Assembly (NCBI GenBank): GCA_031177985.1 | Contig: JAPSJW010000001.1 | Coordinates: 806,001-870,000 of the forward strand | Source of the DNA: Microbacteriaceae bacterium | GTDB lineage: Bacteria; Actinomycetota; Actinomycetes; Actinomycetales; Microbacteriaceae | DNA: 64,000 nt | Direction: 5' to 3' | In this document: piece after piece, positions 17,477 to 25,449 of the stretch | How positions within the stretch are numbered: the first letter of the stretch is position 1 | How the letters are laid out: each line of letters starts with the position of its first letter | Program-made: the position numbers and the translations under genes | Notes under the pieces: generated by a model | Database searches by the model: none | What the model saw: only the letters and a program-made list of their open reading frames with translations | Told to the model about the DNA's origin: nothing

Positions 17477-20440
17477 ATGACGCACACCGAACACCAGGCG
17501 GGGGGCCGTGCCTCGGCACCGTCGCCGCACAGCACACGAGTCCGTCGGCGCCGGAGCAGAGGCGTAGCCCTGTTCGCGGCAGCCGTGACCGCGATGGCCG
17601 GGCTGCCCGCCATCGCGTCGCAGGCGGCCATCGACGCCGCCCCGCTCATCCACTACACGTTCGACCAGGCGGCGTCGGGATCGACGATCACCGACGTGAG
17701 CGGCAACGGGTACAACGCGACGCTGCGGCAGACGGGCGCCCAGGTCCAGAACGGCGCGCTCGAGCTCCCGGGCGGCGCACGGAGCACGAGCGCCTACGTC
17801 GAGATCCCGACGACCGGGCTCGTCGGAAAGACCGACCTGACCTTCTCGACCTGGATCGCCAACCGCACCGCCAACGGCAACGTGGCGGCGGCGTTCGTCG
17901 GCGCTCCGGTCGCCTCGGGCGCCTCCTACTCGTCGGGCTACTGGCTGCTCAACCCGGCCAACCCGAGCGGCTACGTGAAGTCCGTCATCACCAACACCAC
18001 GAACGCGGGTGCGCCGTGGGGCACCGAGGTCGGACCCGGCGCGACCAACACCGCGACGACGGGCGCCCGCACCCCGGCCGGCATGTCGCTCTACACAACC
18101 GTCATCGACGGCACCACCGGTCAGCTGCGGGTCTACGTCAACGGGACGCAGATCAACCAGACCGCGATCAGCCGCAACGTCTCCTCGTTCGGCGCGCAGC
18201 TGGTGTCCTACCTCGGGCGTTCGACCTACAACGACCCGCACTGGGGCGGCCTCGTCGACGACTTCGCGGTCTACGGGCAGGCGCTCAGCGCGGCCGACGT
18301 GAAGACGCTCTACACCGAGCGCGCCCTCGGCTTCGCGGCCGCCGCGATCCAGGTCCCCGAGCAGAGCGCGGCGAACTTCCCGCTCGTCACCTCGACCTCG
18401 GGCGTGCAGGTGACCTGGGAGTCCGACAACGCCGCGGTGCGCGTCGAGAACGGCACGGCCGTCGTGACCCGTCCCGCCGCGGGCCAGGGCGACGCGACCG
18501 TCACCCTCACCGCGACCCTGAACGACGGCACGTCGAGCGAGACGCGGCAGTACGTTGTCGTGGTGCCGCAGCAGCTGAGCGACGAGCAGAAGGTCGCCCA
18601 GGATCTGCAGGCCCTCGAAGTCCGCAACGCGGACGACGTACGCACGAACTTCTCGGTCGCGACCTCCGCCGCGAACGGCTCGACCATCGAGTGGACGGTC
18701 GCTGAGAGCGGCGCGGCCTACGCGACCGTGCAGCCGGGCGTGCGCGCCGACTCGCGCACGATAGCGATCGAGCGCCCGGCGGCCGGCGAGCAGCCGGTCG
18801 AGGTGGTCCTCACCGCGACCGCACGCAGCGGTGCCGTCACGGCCACCCGGGAGTTCACCCTCCGCATCCAGCCGCTCCAGGCCGCAACGGGCGACCCCGA
18901 GGCGTACGTGTGGGCCTTCTTCACGGGCGAGGGGGCGGGCGCCGAGCGCATCAGCCTCGCGGCATCTCAGGGCAACGACGTGCTCAGCTGGAACGCGCTG
19001 AACGACGGGGAGCCCATCTTCGCCTCCACCGAGGGCACCCAGGGTCTGCGCGACCCCTTCATCATCCGCGCACCCGAGGGTGACAAGTTCTACATGCTGG
19101 CGACCGACCTCAAGGTGGCGGGTCTGCCCGGCGGATTCACTACCGCGCAGATCTCGGGCTCGCGCCACATCGAGGTGTGGGAATCGACCGACCTCGTGAA
19201 CTGGTCCGAGCAGCGCCACGTGAAGGTGTCGACGGACTACGCCGGCAACACCTGGGCGCCCGAAGCCTACTGGGACGAGTCGATCGGCAAGTTCGTGGTC
19301 TTCTGGGCGTCGAACCTGTACCCGACGACCGACGCATCGCAGCGCACGGCCGTCACCTACAACCGGATGATGTACGCCACGACCGACGACTTCGTCACCT
19401 TCTCAGAGCCGCAGGTCTGGATCGACGTCCGCCGCGGCACGGGGCGCGGCATGATCGACTCGACGGTCACGGAGCTCGACGGGGTGTACCACCGCTTCAC
19501 CAAGGACGAGGCGTCGATGACCATCCGTCAGGAGAAGTCGACGAACCTCCTCGACACCCACGCGGGCACCACCCTCCCCGGAACGACCGGGCCGGCGGAC
19601 GAGTGGACTCTCGTCAAGGAGCGCATCGCGAGCGGTCTGCCGAACGGCGAGCCGGGCGGCGTGTTCAGCAGCGGTGAGGGCGCGAACATCATCAAGTCGA
19701 ACCCCGGCGACGTCAACGGCTTCGACTGGTACCTGTTCATCGACCAGCCGGACTACCACGGCGGACCGAACCACTACGTGCCGTTCGGCTCGAACGACCT
19801 GAACGACGGCAACTCCTGGCAGCCGCTCGGGCAGGAGCTGCGCGACAGCCTGCCGCAGAACTCGGACGGCGGAAAGCCGCGCCACGGCACCGTCATCCCG
19901 GTCACCCGCGCCGAGTACCAGACGGTGCTCGAGGGTTGGCAGCCGGACATCGCGGTGGAGTCCGTCGCGCCGATGGAGGTCACGACTGAGGTCGGGGTCG
20001 CTCCGCAGCTGCCGCAGGCCGAGCTCACGATGGTCGAGGGTCCGGAGCAGACGGTCGACGTGGACTGGGAGGAGGTCGACCCGGCGGACTACGCCTCGGC
20101 CGGCACCTTCACGGTGCGCGGAGTCGCTCAGGACGCGTCGCGGATGCCGGTGGAGGCGACCGTCACCGTCGAGGAGCCGTCGGGCATCCAGGTGAGCGTC
20201 GACACGCGGTGCGTCGCGGGCAAGGGAGCCATCTCGGTGCGCGTCAGCAATGTGACGTCCGCCCCGATCCAGGCGGTCATCGCGACGCCTCTCGGATCGA
20301 AGACGGTCACGGTGCCGGCCGACAAGGCGGCGTCGTACGCCTTCACCTCCCGGACGGCGACTCTCGCCGCCGGCACCGTCACGGTGACGCCCACGGGCGG
20401 TCCGCCGGTCGAGGCCGACTACGCCGCGCGCAGCTGCTGA
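17477..20440 (+). CDS. Secreted multidomain glycoside hydrolase, GH43-type with LamG domain
   Basis: 987 aa. ATG 17477 is favoured over GTG 17465 because a GAGGG ribosome site lies 5 nt upstream of it. In order: an Arg-rich signal peptide ending near AIASQA (about 50); a LamG/concanavalin-type domain (about 53-280); atrophied bacterial Ig-like repeats (about 290-470); a five-bladed-propeller GH43-like catalytic part (about 474-820) with the base candidate Asp526 in GLRDPFI; a bacterial Ig-like domain (about 840-905); and a short C-terminal beta domain. It probably releases arabinose or arabino-oligosaccharides outside the cell for the operon upstream; the exact linkage is unknown. No membrane or cell-wall anchor was seen. 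Confidence 0.85.
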   Translation: MTHTEHQAGGRASAPSPHSTRVRRRRSRGVALFAAAVTAMAGLPAIASQAAIDAAPLIHYTFDQAASGSTITDVSGNGYNATLRQTGAQVQNGALELPGGARSTSAYVEIPTTGLVGKTDLTFSTWIANRTANGNVAAAFVGAPVASGASYSSGYWLLNPANPSGYVKSVITNTTNAGAPWGTEVGPGATNTATTGARTPAGMSLYTTVIDGTTGQLRVYVNGTQINQTAISRNVSSFGAQLVSYLGRSTYNDPHWGGLVDDFAVYGQALSAADVKTLYTERALGFAAAAIQVPEQSAANFPLVTSTSGVQVTWESDNAAVRVENGTAVVTRPAAGQGDATVTLTATLNDGTSSETRQYVVVVPQQLSDEQKVAQDLQALEVRNADDVRTNFSVATSAANGSTIEWTVAESGAAYATVQPGVRADSRTIAIERPAAGEQPVEVVLTATARSGAVTATREFTLRIQPLQAATGDPEAYVWAFFTGEGAGAERISLAASQGNDVLSWNALNDGEPIFASTEGTQGLRDPFIIRAPEGDKFYMLATDLKVAGLPGGFTTAQISGSRHIEVWESTDLVNWSEQRHVKVSTDYAGNTWAPEAYWDESIGKFVVFWASNLYPTTDASQRTAVTYNRMMYATTDDFVTFSEPQVWIDVRRGTGRGMIDSTVTELDGVYHRFTKDEASMTIRQEKSTNLLDTHAGTTLPGTTGPADEWTLVKERIASGLPNGEPGGVFSSGEGANIIKSNPGDVNGFDWYLFIDQPDYHGGPNHYVPFGSNDLNDGNSWQPLGQELRDSLPQNSDGGKPRHGTVIPVTRAEYQTVLEGWQPDIAVESVAPMEVTTEVGVAPQLPQAELTMVEGPEQTVDVDWEEVDPADYASAGTFTVRGVAQDASRMPVEATVTVEEPSGIQVSVDTRCVAGKGAISVRVSNVTSAPIQAVIATPLGSKTVTVPADKAASYAFTSRTATLAAGTVTVTPTGGPPVEADYAARSC

Positions 20441-20460
20441 TCGCTCGCAGCTGCTGACGG

Positions 20461-20501
20461 CGGAAGCGCCCCGGGGTTCCTCATCCTCCGGGGCGCTTCC
20501 G
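20461..20501 (+). terminator. Strong hairpin terminator after GH43 gene
   Basis: A perfect 14-bp stem, CGGAAGCGCCCCGG / CCGGGGCGCTTCCG, with a 13-nt loop, 20 bp after the GH43 stop. Confidence 0.85.
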
Positions 20502-20549
20502 TGTCGCAAGCGTTGGTGAGGGAGGGCGTCGCCGCGTAGCGTCGAGAGC

Positions 20550-21008
20550 ATGTCGAGCGCCATCGAGACCGTCCGCCGCCAGATCGACGCGTACCGCACG
20601 CAGGACCGCGAGGCCGCCGAGCGCCTGCTCGACGACTCACTGCGGTTCACCTCGCCGCAGGACGACGGGCTCGACAAGGCGTCCTTCCTCGAGACGTGCT
20701 TCCCGACCGCGTCCCGCTTCGGGCGCACCGAGACCGTCGAGCTCGCCGAGGTCTCGCCCGGTGTGGTCTTCGCGCGCTACGTCGCCCAGCTGGAGAACGG
20801 GGAGGTCTTCAGCAACGTCGAGCGCATCGTCGTGCGCGACGGCCGGATCGTCGAGATCCGGGTGTACTTCGGCGGCCGCGATGCCTTCCCCGAGGAGTAC
20901 GACGTGCCGGAGCTCGAGGTGGATGAGACGATCGCGCCCCGCCCGGAGGAGGAGATCGCCGACGTCGCCCGCGCGCAGCCCGACGTCCTGCGGGAGCAGC
21001 GCTCCTAG
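20550..21008 (+). CDS. SnoaL/NTF2-like protein
   Basis: 152 aa. The pattern of an N-terminal helix (IETVRRQIDAYRTQDREAAERLL), a short DDSLRFTSPQDD strand and a later beta-meander (VVFARYVAQLENGEVFSNVERIVVRDGRIVEIRVYF) is typical of SnoaL-like NTF2 folds. The acidic tail (about 120-152) is low-complexity. Members range from isomerases to stress or binding proteins, and nothing here fixes the role. It is a single gene, convergent with the phosphotriesterase-like gene and overlapping it by 4 bp. Confidence 0.75.
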   Translation: MSSAIETVRRQIDAYRTQDREAAERLLDDSLRFTSPQDDGLDKASFLETCFPTASRFGRTETVELAEVSPGVVFARYVAQLENGEVFSNVERIVVRDGRIVEIRVYFGGRDAFPEEYDVPELEVDETIAPRPEEEIADVARAQPDVLREQRS

Positions 21009-21919
21009 CCCGCTCGTCCCGTCCAGGCGAGATATCGGGCGGGGTTGTCGCGCAGCATCCGATCGGCGGCATCCTGCCCGACGGCTTCGGCGAGTCGGGG
21101 AACGAAGCGCTCGCCCAGGTAGGCGAGGCCCGGCATGCCGCCGTAGGCGACGTAGCGCGAACGCCGCGCGACGTCCCCGCCGATCAGGATCGACGTTCCT
21201 CCGTCCGCCTGGACCACACGCTCGAGACAGTCGAGCAGCGCCGAGTCGGGGTGCTCGCGGTGCCGGGCGGCACCGTCGTAGCCGAGGAACGCGCCCGTCG
21301 CCGCGAGCTCCGCGTGCAGTCCGGGGTCCGGGTTCCGGTCGGCGTGCGCGAGGCAGACCCGGCGGGCGGCCACTCCGAGCGACCCGAGCACCTCGAGCAC
21401 CTCGAATCCCGCGCTGCCGTGCTCGAGGTGCACCATGACGGGCGCACCTGTCGCGGCGTGTGCCACAGCGGCCGCCTCGAGCACCCGGCGGGAGAACGGC
21501 GGGATGCTCCAGTAGTCGATGCCCGTCTTCAGGTGACCGGCGCGCACGTGGGTGCCGTCGCATCCGTCGGTGAGGTCGCCGAGGAAGCGGGAGGCAAGTT
21601 CGTCGACGGATGCGGCGAGCAACGGGTGTCCCTCGCGGTAGTGGCCCTGACGGTGGGCGCCCGTGCTCACGACGACGTGCAGGCCGGTCGCCGCGCTGAT
21701 CCGGGCGATCGCCGCGGCGTCCCGGCCGAGGCCGAGCGGCGTCGCGTCGATCATCGCGTCGAAGCCGGAGCTCCTCAGCAGCGACGCCTCACGCGCGCTC
21801 GACTCCTCGTCGTCCAACTCGTCCCCGACGAGCAGCGGGGACACCTGGAAGAGGTGCTCGTGGTAGTCGACGCGTCCGAGGTCTTCCGGGTCGAGGTCGC
21901 CGAGAGCTGTTCGGATCAT
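21005..21919 (-). CDS. Phosphotriesterase-family metallohydrolase (probable lactonase)
   Basis: 304 aa. An amidohydrolase-type barrel with the metal motif DYHEHLF (about residues 18-24), the lysine in RAGHLKTGIDYW in the position of the bridging carboxylated Lys, His residues in VMVHLEHG and CLAHADRN, and a late Asp in IGGDVARR. Members of this family hydrolyse lactones or phosphoesters. It is the last gene of the rpiR-aldolase operon (ATGA overlap with the aldolase), so a sugar-lactone substrate is the best guess. Confidence 0.8.
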   Translation of the reverse strand: MIRTALGDLDPEDLGRVDYHEHLFQVSPLLVGDELDDEESSAREASLLRSSGFDAMIDATPLGLGRDAAAIARISAATGLHVVVSTGAHRQGHYREGHPLLAASVDELASRFLGDLTDGCDGTHVRAGHLKTGIDYWSIPPFSRRVLEAAAVAHAATGAPVMVHLEHGSAGFEVLEVLGSLGVAARRVCLAHADRNPDPGLHAELAATGAFLGYDGAARHREHPDSALLDCLERVVQADGGTSILIGGDVARRSRYVAYGGMPGLAYLGERFVPRLAEAVGQDAADRMLRDNPARYLAWTGRAG

Positions 21920-22569
21920 CGGGAGGCGCGGCTGACCAGCCCGACCGCCGCGACGAAGCGACGAGCCGTCTCGGTGATCCCTGCCCAGTCGCCGGCGGCG
22001 ATGCGCTGCGGAGGGCAGAGCTCGCTGCCCGCACCGAGCGCGACCGCGCCGGCGGCGAGCCAGTCGTGGATCGTCTCGGGGTTCACGCCGCCGGTGGGGC
22101 AGAAGGCGACTCCGGGGAACGGTCCCCGCAGGGACCGCAGGTAGCCGGGTCCGCCGAGATTCGCGGGGAAGAGCTTCACGAGATCCGCGCCCTCCTCGAG
22201 CGCCGCCATGACCTCGCCGGGCGTCAGCGCCCCGAGGAGGAGGGCGGAGCCGGTGCCGCGCAGCTCCGCGGCGAGATCAGGCCGGGTGCCGGGCGAGACG
22301 AGAAAACGGGCACCCGCCTGCACGGCGTCCCTTGCCTGCTCGGCGCGCACGATCGTGCCCGCTCCGAGAGTGATCTCGTCGCCGAAGCGCGCGGCGAGCT
22401 CCGCGATCGCCTCGGTCGCCCCCGGAGTCGTGTAGGTGATCTCGATCGAGCGGATGCCGCCCGCGACGAGCGCCTCGGTGGTGTCGACGACGCTCCGGGC
22501 GTCCGTGCCGCGCAGCACGGCGACGAGCACGTCACCGGTGAGCCGCTCGACGACCTCCGCGCGGCTCAT
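21916..22569 (-). CDS. KDPG/KDPGal-type 2-keto-3-deoxy sugar acid aldolase
   Basis: 217 aa class I aldolase of the Eda family. Schiff-base Lys132 lies in VKLFPA, Glu44 in SIEITYTTPG, and the phosphate loop in PTGGVNPETI. It should cleave a 2-keto-3-deoxy-aldonate phosphate to pyruvate plus glyceraldehyde-3-phosphate, or a related keto acid. It is flanked by a hydroxyacid dehydrogenase and a lactonase-like protein with 4-bp overlaps. No dehydratase that would make its substrate is visible nearby. Confidence 0.9.
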   Translation of the reverse strand: MSRAEVVERLTGDVLVAVLRGTDARSVVDTTEALVAGGIRSIEITYTTPGATEAIAELAARFGDEITLGAGTIVRAEQARDAVQAGARFLVSPGTRPDLAAELRGTGSALLLGALTPGEVMAALEEGADLVKLFPANLGGPGYLRSLRGPFPGVAFCPTGGVNPETIHDWLAAGAVALGAGSELCPPQRIAAGDWAGITETARRFVAAVGLVSRASR

Positions 22570-23534
22570 GCCGGCACCGCCGTGACCGGGAAGCGTGGGA
22601 CGCGACCCTGCAGCACCGCGAGCAGCTCGTCGGTCGCCATGCCGCCCATCCCGTCGATCCCCTCCACCGTCTGCGCGCCGAGATGCGGCGTGATGATCAC
22701 GCGGTCGGCGAGGTCCTGCGCGAGCAGCGGCGATCCGTCATCGACGTTCTCGCTCGCGAGCGTGTCCGCGGCATACGCGCTCACGCGTCCGCGCCGCACG
22801 GCGTCAGCGACAGCGGACTCGTCCACGAGGTCCGCCCTGGCGGTGTTCACCAGCAGCACCGGCCGATCGGATGCGCCGAGCCACTCCTCGTCGATGAGGG
22901 TCTCGCCTCCGGGCGAGTGCAGCGTGACCACGTCGGCCTCGGCCGCGAGCTCGGGAAGGCTGCGCCTCGCGGCCGCTCGGAACACCGGGTCGCCCGGGTC
23001 GAGCCACGGGTCGTGTCCGAGGAGTGTCGCGCGGAAGGCGCCGATCCGCTCGACCACGCCGCGGCCGATGCGTCCGAGCCCGACGACGCCGACGGTGAGC
23101 GCGGACAGCTCTCGTGCCGTCCAGCCGGACCAGTCGCCGCCGCGCACCCTGCGGTCCGCGGCCGGGATGCCCCGCAGGGCCGAGAGCAGCAGAGCGAGGG
23201 TCAGTTCGACGACCGCGGACGAGTTCGCGCCCGGCGTGTTCGTCACGACGACGCCGCGGCGCTCAGCGGCTGCCAGGTCCACGGCGTCGTACCCCACCCC
23301 GTAGCGCGACACGACCTTCAGGTTCGGAGCGAGCGCGAAGTGGTCGTCGGTGACCGGCCCGGTGCCTGCGATCCAGCCCACCGCCTCCGCCAGGACGGGG
23401 GCAAGCTCGCCGAGCGGGTGCGCGGGCGAGGCGCGCACGACGTCGAACCCGGCGTCGTGCAGCTCGCCCTCGAGGTCGCGGGATCCGGAGCCGAAGGAGC
23501 GGCTCGTCACGAGCACGAGGGGGCGGGCGGTCAT
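22566..23534 (-). CDS. D-isomer-specific 2-hydroxyacid dehydrogenase
   Basis: 322 aa. The NAD-binding motif GLGRIG lies at residues 152-157, and the catalytic residues Arg233 (VNTARADLV), Glu262 and His284 (ITPHLGAQ) are present. It reduces a 2-keto acid or oxidises a D-2-hydroxy acid. In this operon it may reduce hydroxypyruvate, a 2-keto sugar acid or the aldolase product. Its start overlaps the rpiR-family gene stop by ATGA. Confidence 0.9.
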   Translation of the reverse strand: MTARPLVLVTSRSFGSGSRDLEGELHDAGFDVVRASPAHPLGELAPVLAEAVGWIAGTGPVTDDHFALAPNLKVVSRYGVGYDAVDLAAAERRGVVVTNTPGANSSAVVELTLALLLSALRGIPAADRRVRGGDWSGWTARELSALTVGVVGLGRIGRGVVERIGAFRATLLGHDPWLDPGDPVFRAAARRSLPELAAEADVVTLHSPGGETLIDEEWLGASDRPVLLVNTARADLVDESAVADAVRRGRVSAYAADTLASENVDDGSPLLAQDLADRVIITPHLGAQTVEGIDGMGGMATDELLAVLQGRVPRFPVTAVPA

Positions 23535-24439
23535 GACTCGGCGGACTCCTCGGCGTCGGGTCCGTGGCGCATGGCCGCGAGCTCGCTCTTCATGCGCCGC
23601 ACGGCCTCGTTGTGCTCCTGGGGTCGGCGCAGAGCAACGCCCGTCGCCAGCACGTCGACGAGCACGAGGCCCGCGAGTCGCGAGGTCGCCGGGGTGTAGA
23701 CGTCGGTGTCCTCGAAGGTGCGCACCACGAGGGGCACGTCAGCGAGCTCGGAGAGCGGGCTGGTCTGGCCGGTGATGGAGACCACCGTGCCGCCCGCGCG
23801 CTTGGCCGCTCGTGCGACGGTGAGCGTCTGCTCGGTGTGGCCGGTGTTCGAAATGGCGACCGTCACGCTCTTCGGACCGCTCATCGTCGCGGCGATGAAC
23901 TGCTGGTGGAAGTCGGCCGGCGCCTGGCACGGGACGCCGAACAGCGGGAACTTCTGCTGCGCATCCTGCGCGATGATGCCGCTGGCGCCGAAGCCCACGA
24001 ACAGGATGTCGCTCGAGTCGAGCAGCACCGCGACTGCGCGCTCGACCTCTTCGCCGTCGAGTGTGCGGCGCGCCCGGTCGAGGCTCGAGATGGTGTGGTC
24101 GAAGATCTTCTCCGCGAGGTTCGCGCTCGAGTCGGTCGGATTGATCGCCGAGTGCGTGACGGGGAGACCGAGCGCCAGGGTCTGTGCGAGCTGGATCTTG
24201 AAGTCCTGGAAGCCCTCGCAGCCGATGGAGGCGCAGAACCGCATGACGGTCGGCTCGCTGACGTCGGCGGCTTCCGCGAGGCCGGCCATCGTGTAGTTCA
24301 TCGCGGCAACCGGGTCGGCGAGCACGATCTCGGCGACCTTCTTCTCCGAGCGCCTCAGCGACGGCAGCTCCTGGGTGATCCGCTCGAGCAGGGTGTCGCT
24401 CGCGTCATGAGTCGCTGCGGTCGGCTGTGTCACCGTCAT
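23531..24439 (-). CDS. RpiR-family transcriptional regulator (HexR-like candidate)
   Basis: 302 aa from the ATG at 24439, which has an AAGGAG ribosome site; an in-frame upstream start lacks one. An N-terminal HTH_6 domain (about residues 12-85; SEPTVMRFCASIGCEGFQDFK) is followed by a SIS sugar-phosphate-binding domain (about 120-265). It heads the operon with the hydroxyacid dehydrogenase, KDPG-type aldolase and phosphotriesterase-like gene. Two GTAGT-N3-ACTAC sites lie in its divergent promoter region. These match the TGTARTWWWAYTACA pattern known for HexR, so it is the best candidate for the regulator of the scattered paired-operator regulon. Confidence 0.88.
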   Translation of the reverse strand: MTVTQPTAATHDASDTLLERITQELPSLRRSEKKVAEIVLADPVAAMNYTMAGLAEAADVSEPTVMRFCASIGCEGFQDFKIQLAQTLALGLPVTHSAINPTDSSANLAEKIFDHTISSLDRARRTLDGEEVERAVAVLLDSSDILFVGFGASGIIAQDAQQKFPLFGVPCQAPADFHQQFIAATMSGPKSVTVAISNTGHTEQTLTVARAAKRAGGTVVSITGQTSPLSELADVPLVVRTFEDTDVYTPATSRLAGLVLVDVLATGVALRRPQEHNEAVRRMKSELAAMRHGPDAEESAES

Positions 24440-24490
24440 GGCGGCTCCTTCGGTGCTCGATCGGTCCCTACATTGTGGCACCGGGTTCCG

Positions 24491-24576
24491 GTAGTGGAAC
24501 TCCGCGGGAAGAGCGTCCCGGCGGCTCTTCCCACCCCAGGCTCCCCTCCTGCGGCGCTGAGATGTAGTGTAGCTAC
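24491..24576. promoter_or_regulatory. Paired GTAGT-N3-ACTAC operators, 73 bp apart (pair B)
   Basis: A degenerate site, GTAGTGGAACTCC (24491-24503), lies near the rpiR-family start. A strong site, GTAGTGTAGCTAC (24564-24576), sits inside the perfect repeat GATGTAG-N5-CTACATC, 26 bp before the SDR start. Their centres are exactly 73 bp apart. This is the divergent promoter region of the regulator and the SDR. Confidence 0.78.
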
Positions 24577-24602
24577 ATCATCGACCGGCGCAAGGAGGCG
24601 GC

Positions 24603-25358
24603 ATGTATCGGGACAGGCTCGAACTCGGGGGCAAGGTGGCCGTCGTCACAGGAGGGTCCCGCGGCATCGGGCTCGCCGTCGTGACGGCGCTGCACGAGAT
24701 GGGAGCGAGGGTCGTCATCGCCGACGTCCTCGATGAGGCCGGCACCGCCTCAGCCGAGTCGTTCGAATCCGGGGTCGAGTACCGCCACCTCGACGTCACC
24801 GACCCGGCCGCGGTCGAGGCGTTCTTCGCCTCCGTCGTCGCCGATCACGGGTCGGTGGATGTGCTCGTGACGAGCGCCGGCATCGCCAATCACGACCCGT
24901 CGCTCGAGCTCTCGCACGCCGACTGGGTGCGCGTGCTCGACGTCAACGCGACGGGCACGTTCTGGTGCGCCCGCGAGGCAGCGCGCCACATGGACGGACG
25001 CGGCGGATCGATCGTCGCGATCGGCTCGATGTCGGGAGAGATCGCGAACGCCCCGCAGCGGCAGGCCGCCTACAACGCTTCGAAGGGCGCCGTGCACCTC
25101 GCGGTGAAGTCGCTCGCGATCGAGTTCGCCGAGCGGGGCATCCGCGTGAACGCCGTCGCTCCCGGGTACATCGGCACTGATCTCACGAAGGACGGCGTGC
25201 CCGACGAGTGGTGGAACGACTGGGAGCGACGCACGCCCATCGGTCGCCTCGGCCGTCCCGAGGAGGTGGCCTCTGTAGTCGCTTTCCTCGCCTCGGACGC
25301 CGCCTCGTACGTGACGGGTTCGATCGTGATCGCCGACGGCGGCTACACCGCCTGGTAG
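24603..25358 (+). CDS. SDR family dehydrogenase (sugar/polyol type)
   Basis: 251 aa, a complete classical SDR. TGGSRGIG occurs at residues 16-23, and the catalytic Ser142, Tyr157 and Lys161 (YNASK) are present; Asp41 at the end of the second strand favours NAD. The C-terminal ASYVTGSIVIADGGY is typical of sugar, gluconate or rhamnose-type dehydrogenases. It is a single gene divergent from the rpiR-family operon, under operator pair B, so it probably oxidises a sugar in the same pathway. The substrate is not determined. Confidence 0.9.
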   Translation: MYRDRLELGGKVAVVTGGSRGIGLAVVTALHEMGARVVIADVLDEAGTASAESFESGVEYRHLDVTDPAAVEAFFASVVADHGSVDVLVTSAGIANHDPSLELSHADWVRVLDVNATGTFWCAREAARHMDGRGGSIVAIGSMSGEIANAPQRQAAYNASKGAVHLAVKSLAIEFAERGIRVNAVAPGYIGTDLTKDGVPDEWWNDWERRTPIGRLGRPEEVASVVAFLASDAASYVTGSIVIADGGYTAW

Positions 25359-25369
25359 TCCCCCCGGGA

Positions 25370-25436
25370 CCCATCGACTTGCAGCGAACCGGGCCCGGAG
25401 CCGGCGCGGACCGGCGGTTTGCTGCAAGTCGATGGG
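25370..25436. repeat. Long inverted repeat between convergent genes
   Basis: A perfect 16-bp stem, CCCATCGACTTGCAGC / GCTGCAAGTCGATGGG, is extended inward by nearly complementary GAACCG/CGGTTT around a GC-rich loop. It fills the gap between the SDR (ends 25358) and the rhamnosidase (ends 25450). It can act as a bidirectional terminator, and the unusual non-G/C-only stem suggests a dispersed REP-like element. Confidence 0.75.
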
Positions 25437-25449
25437 TGGAAGCGGTGGC

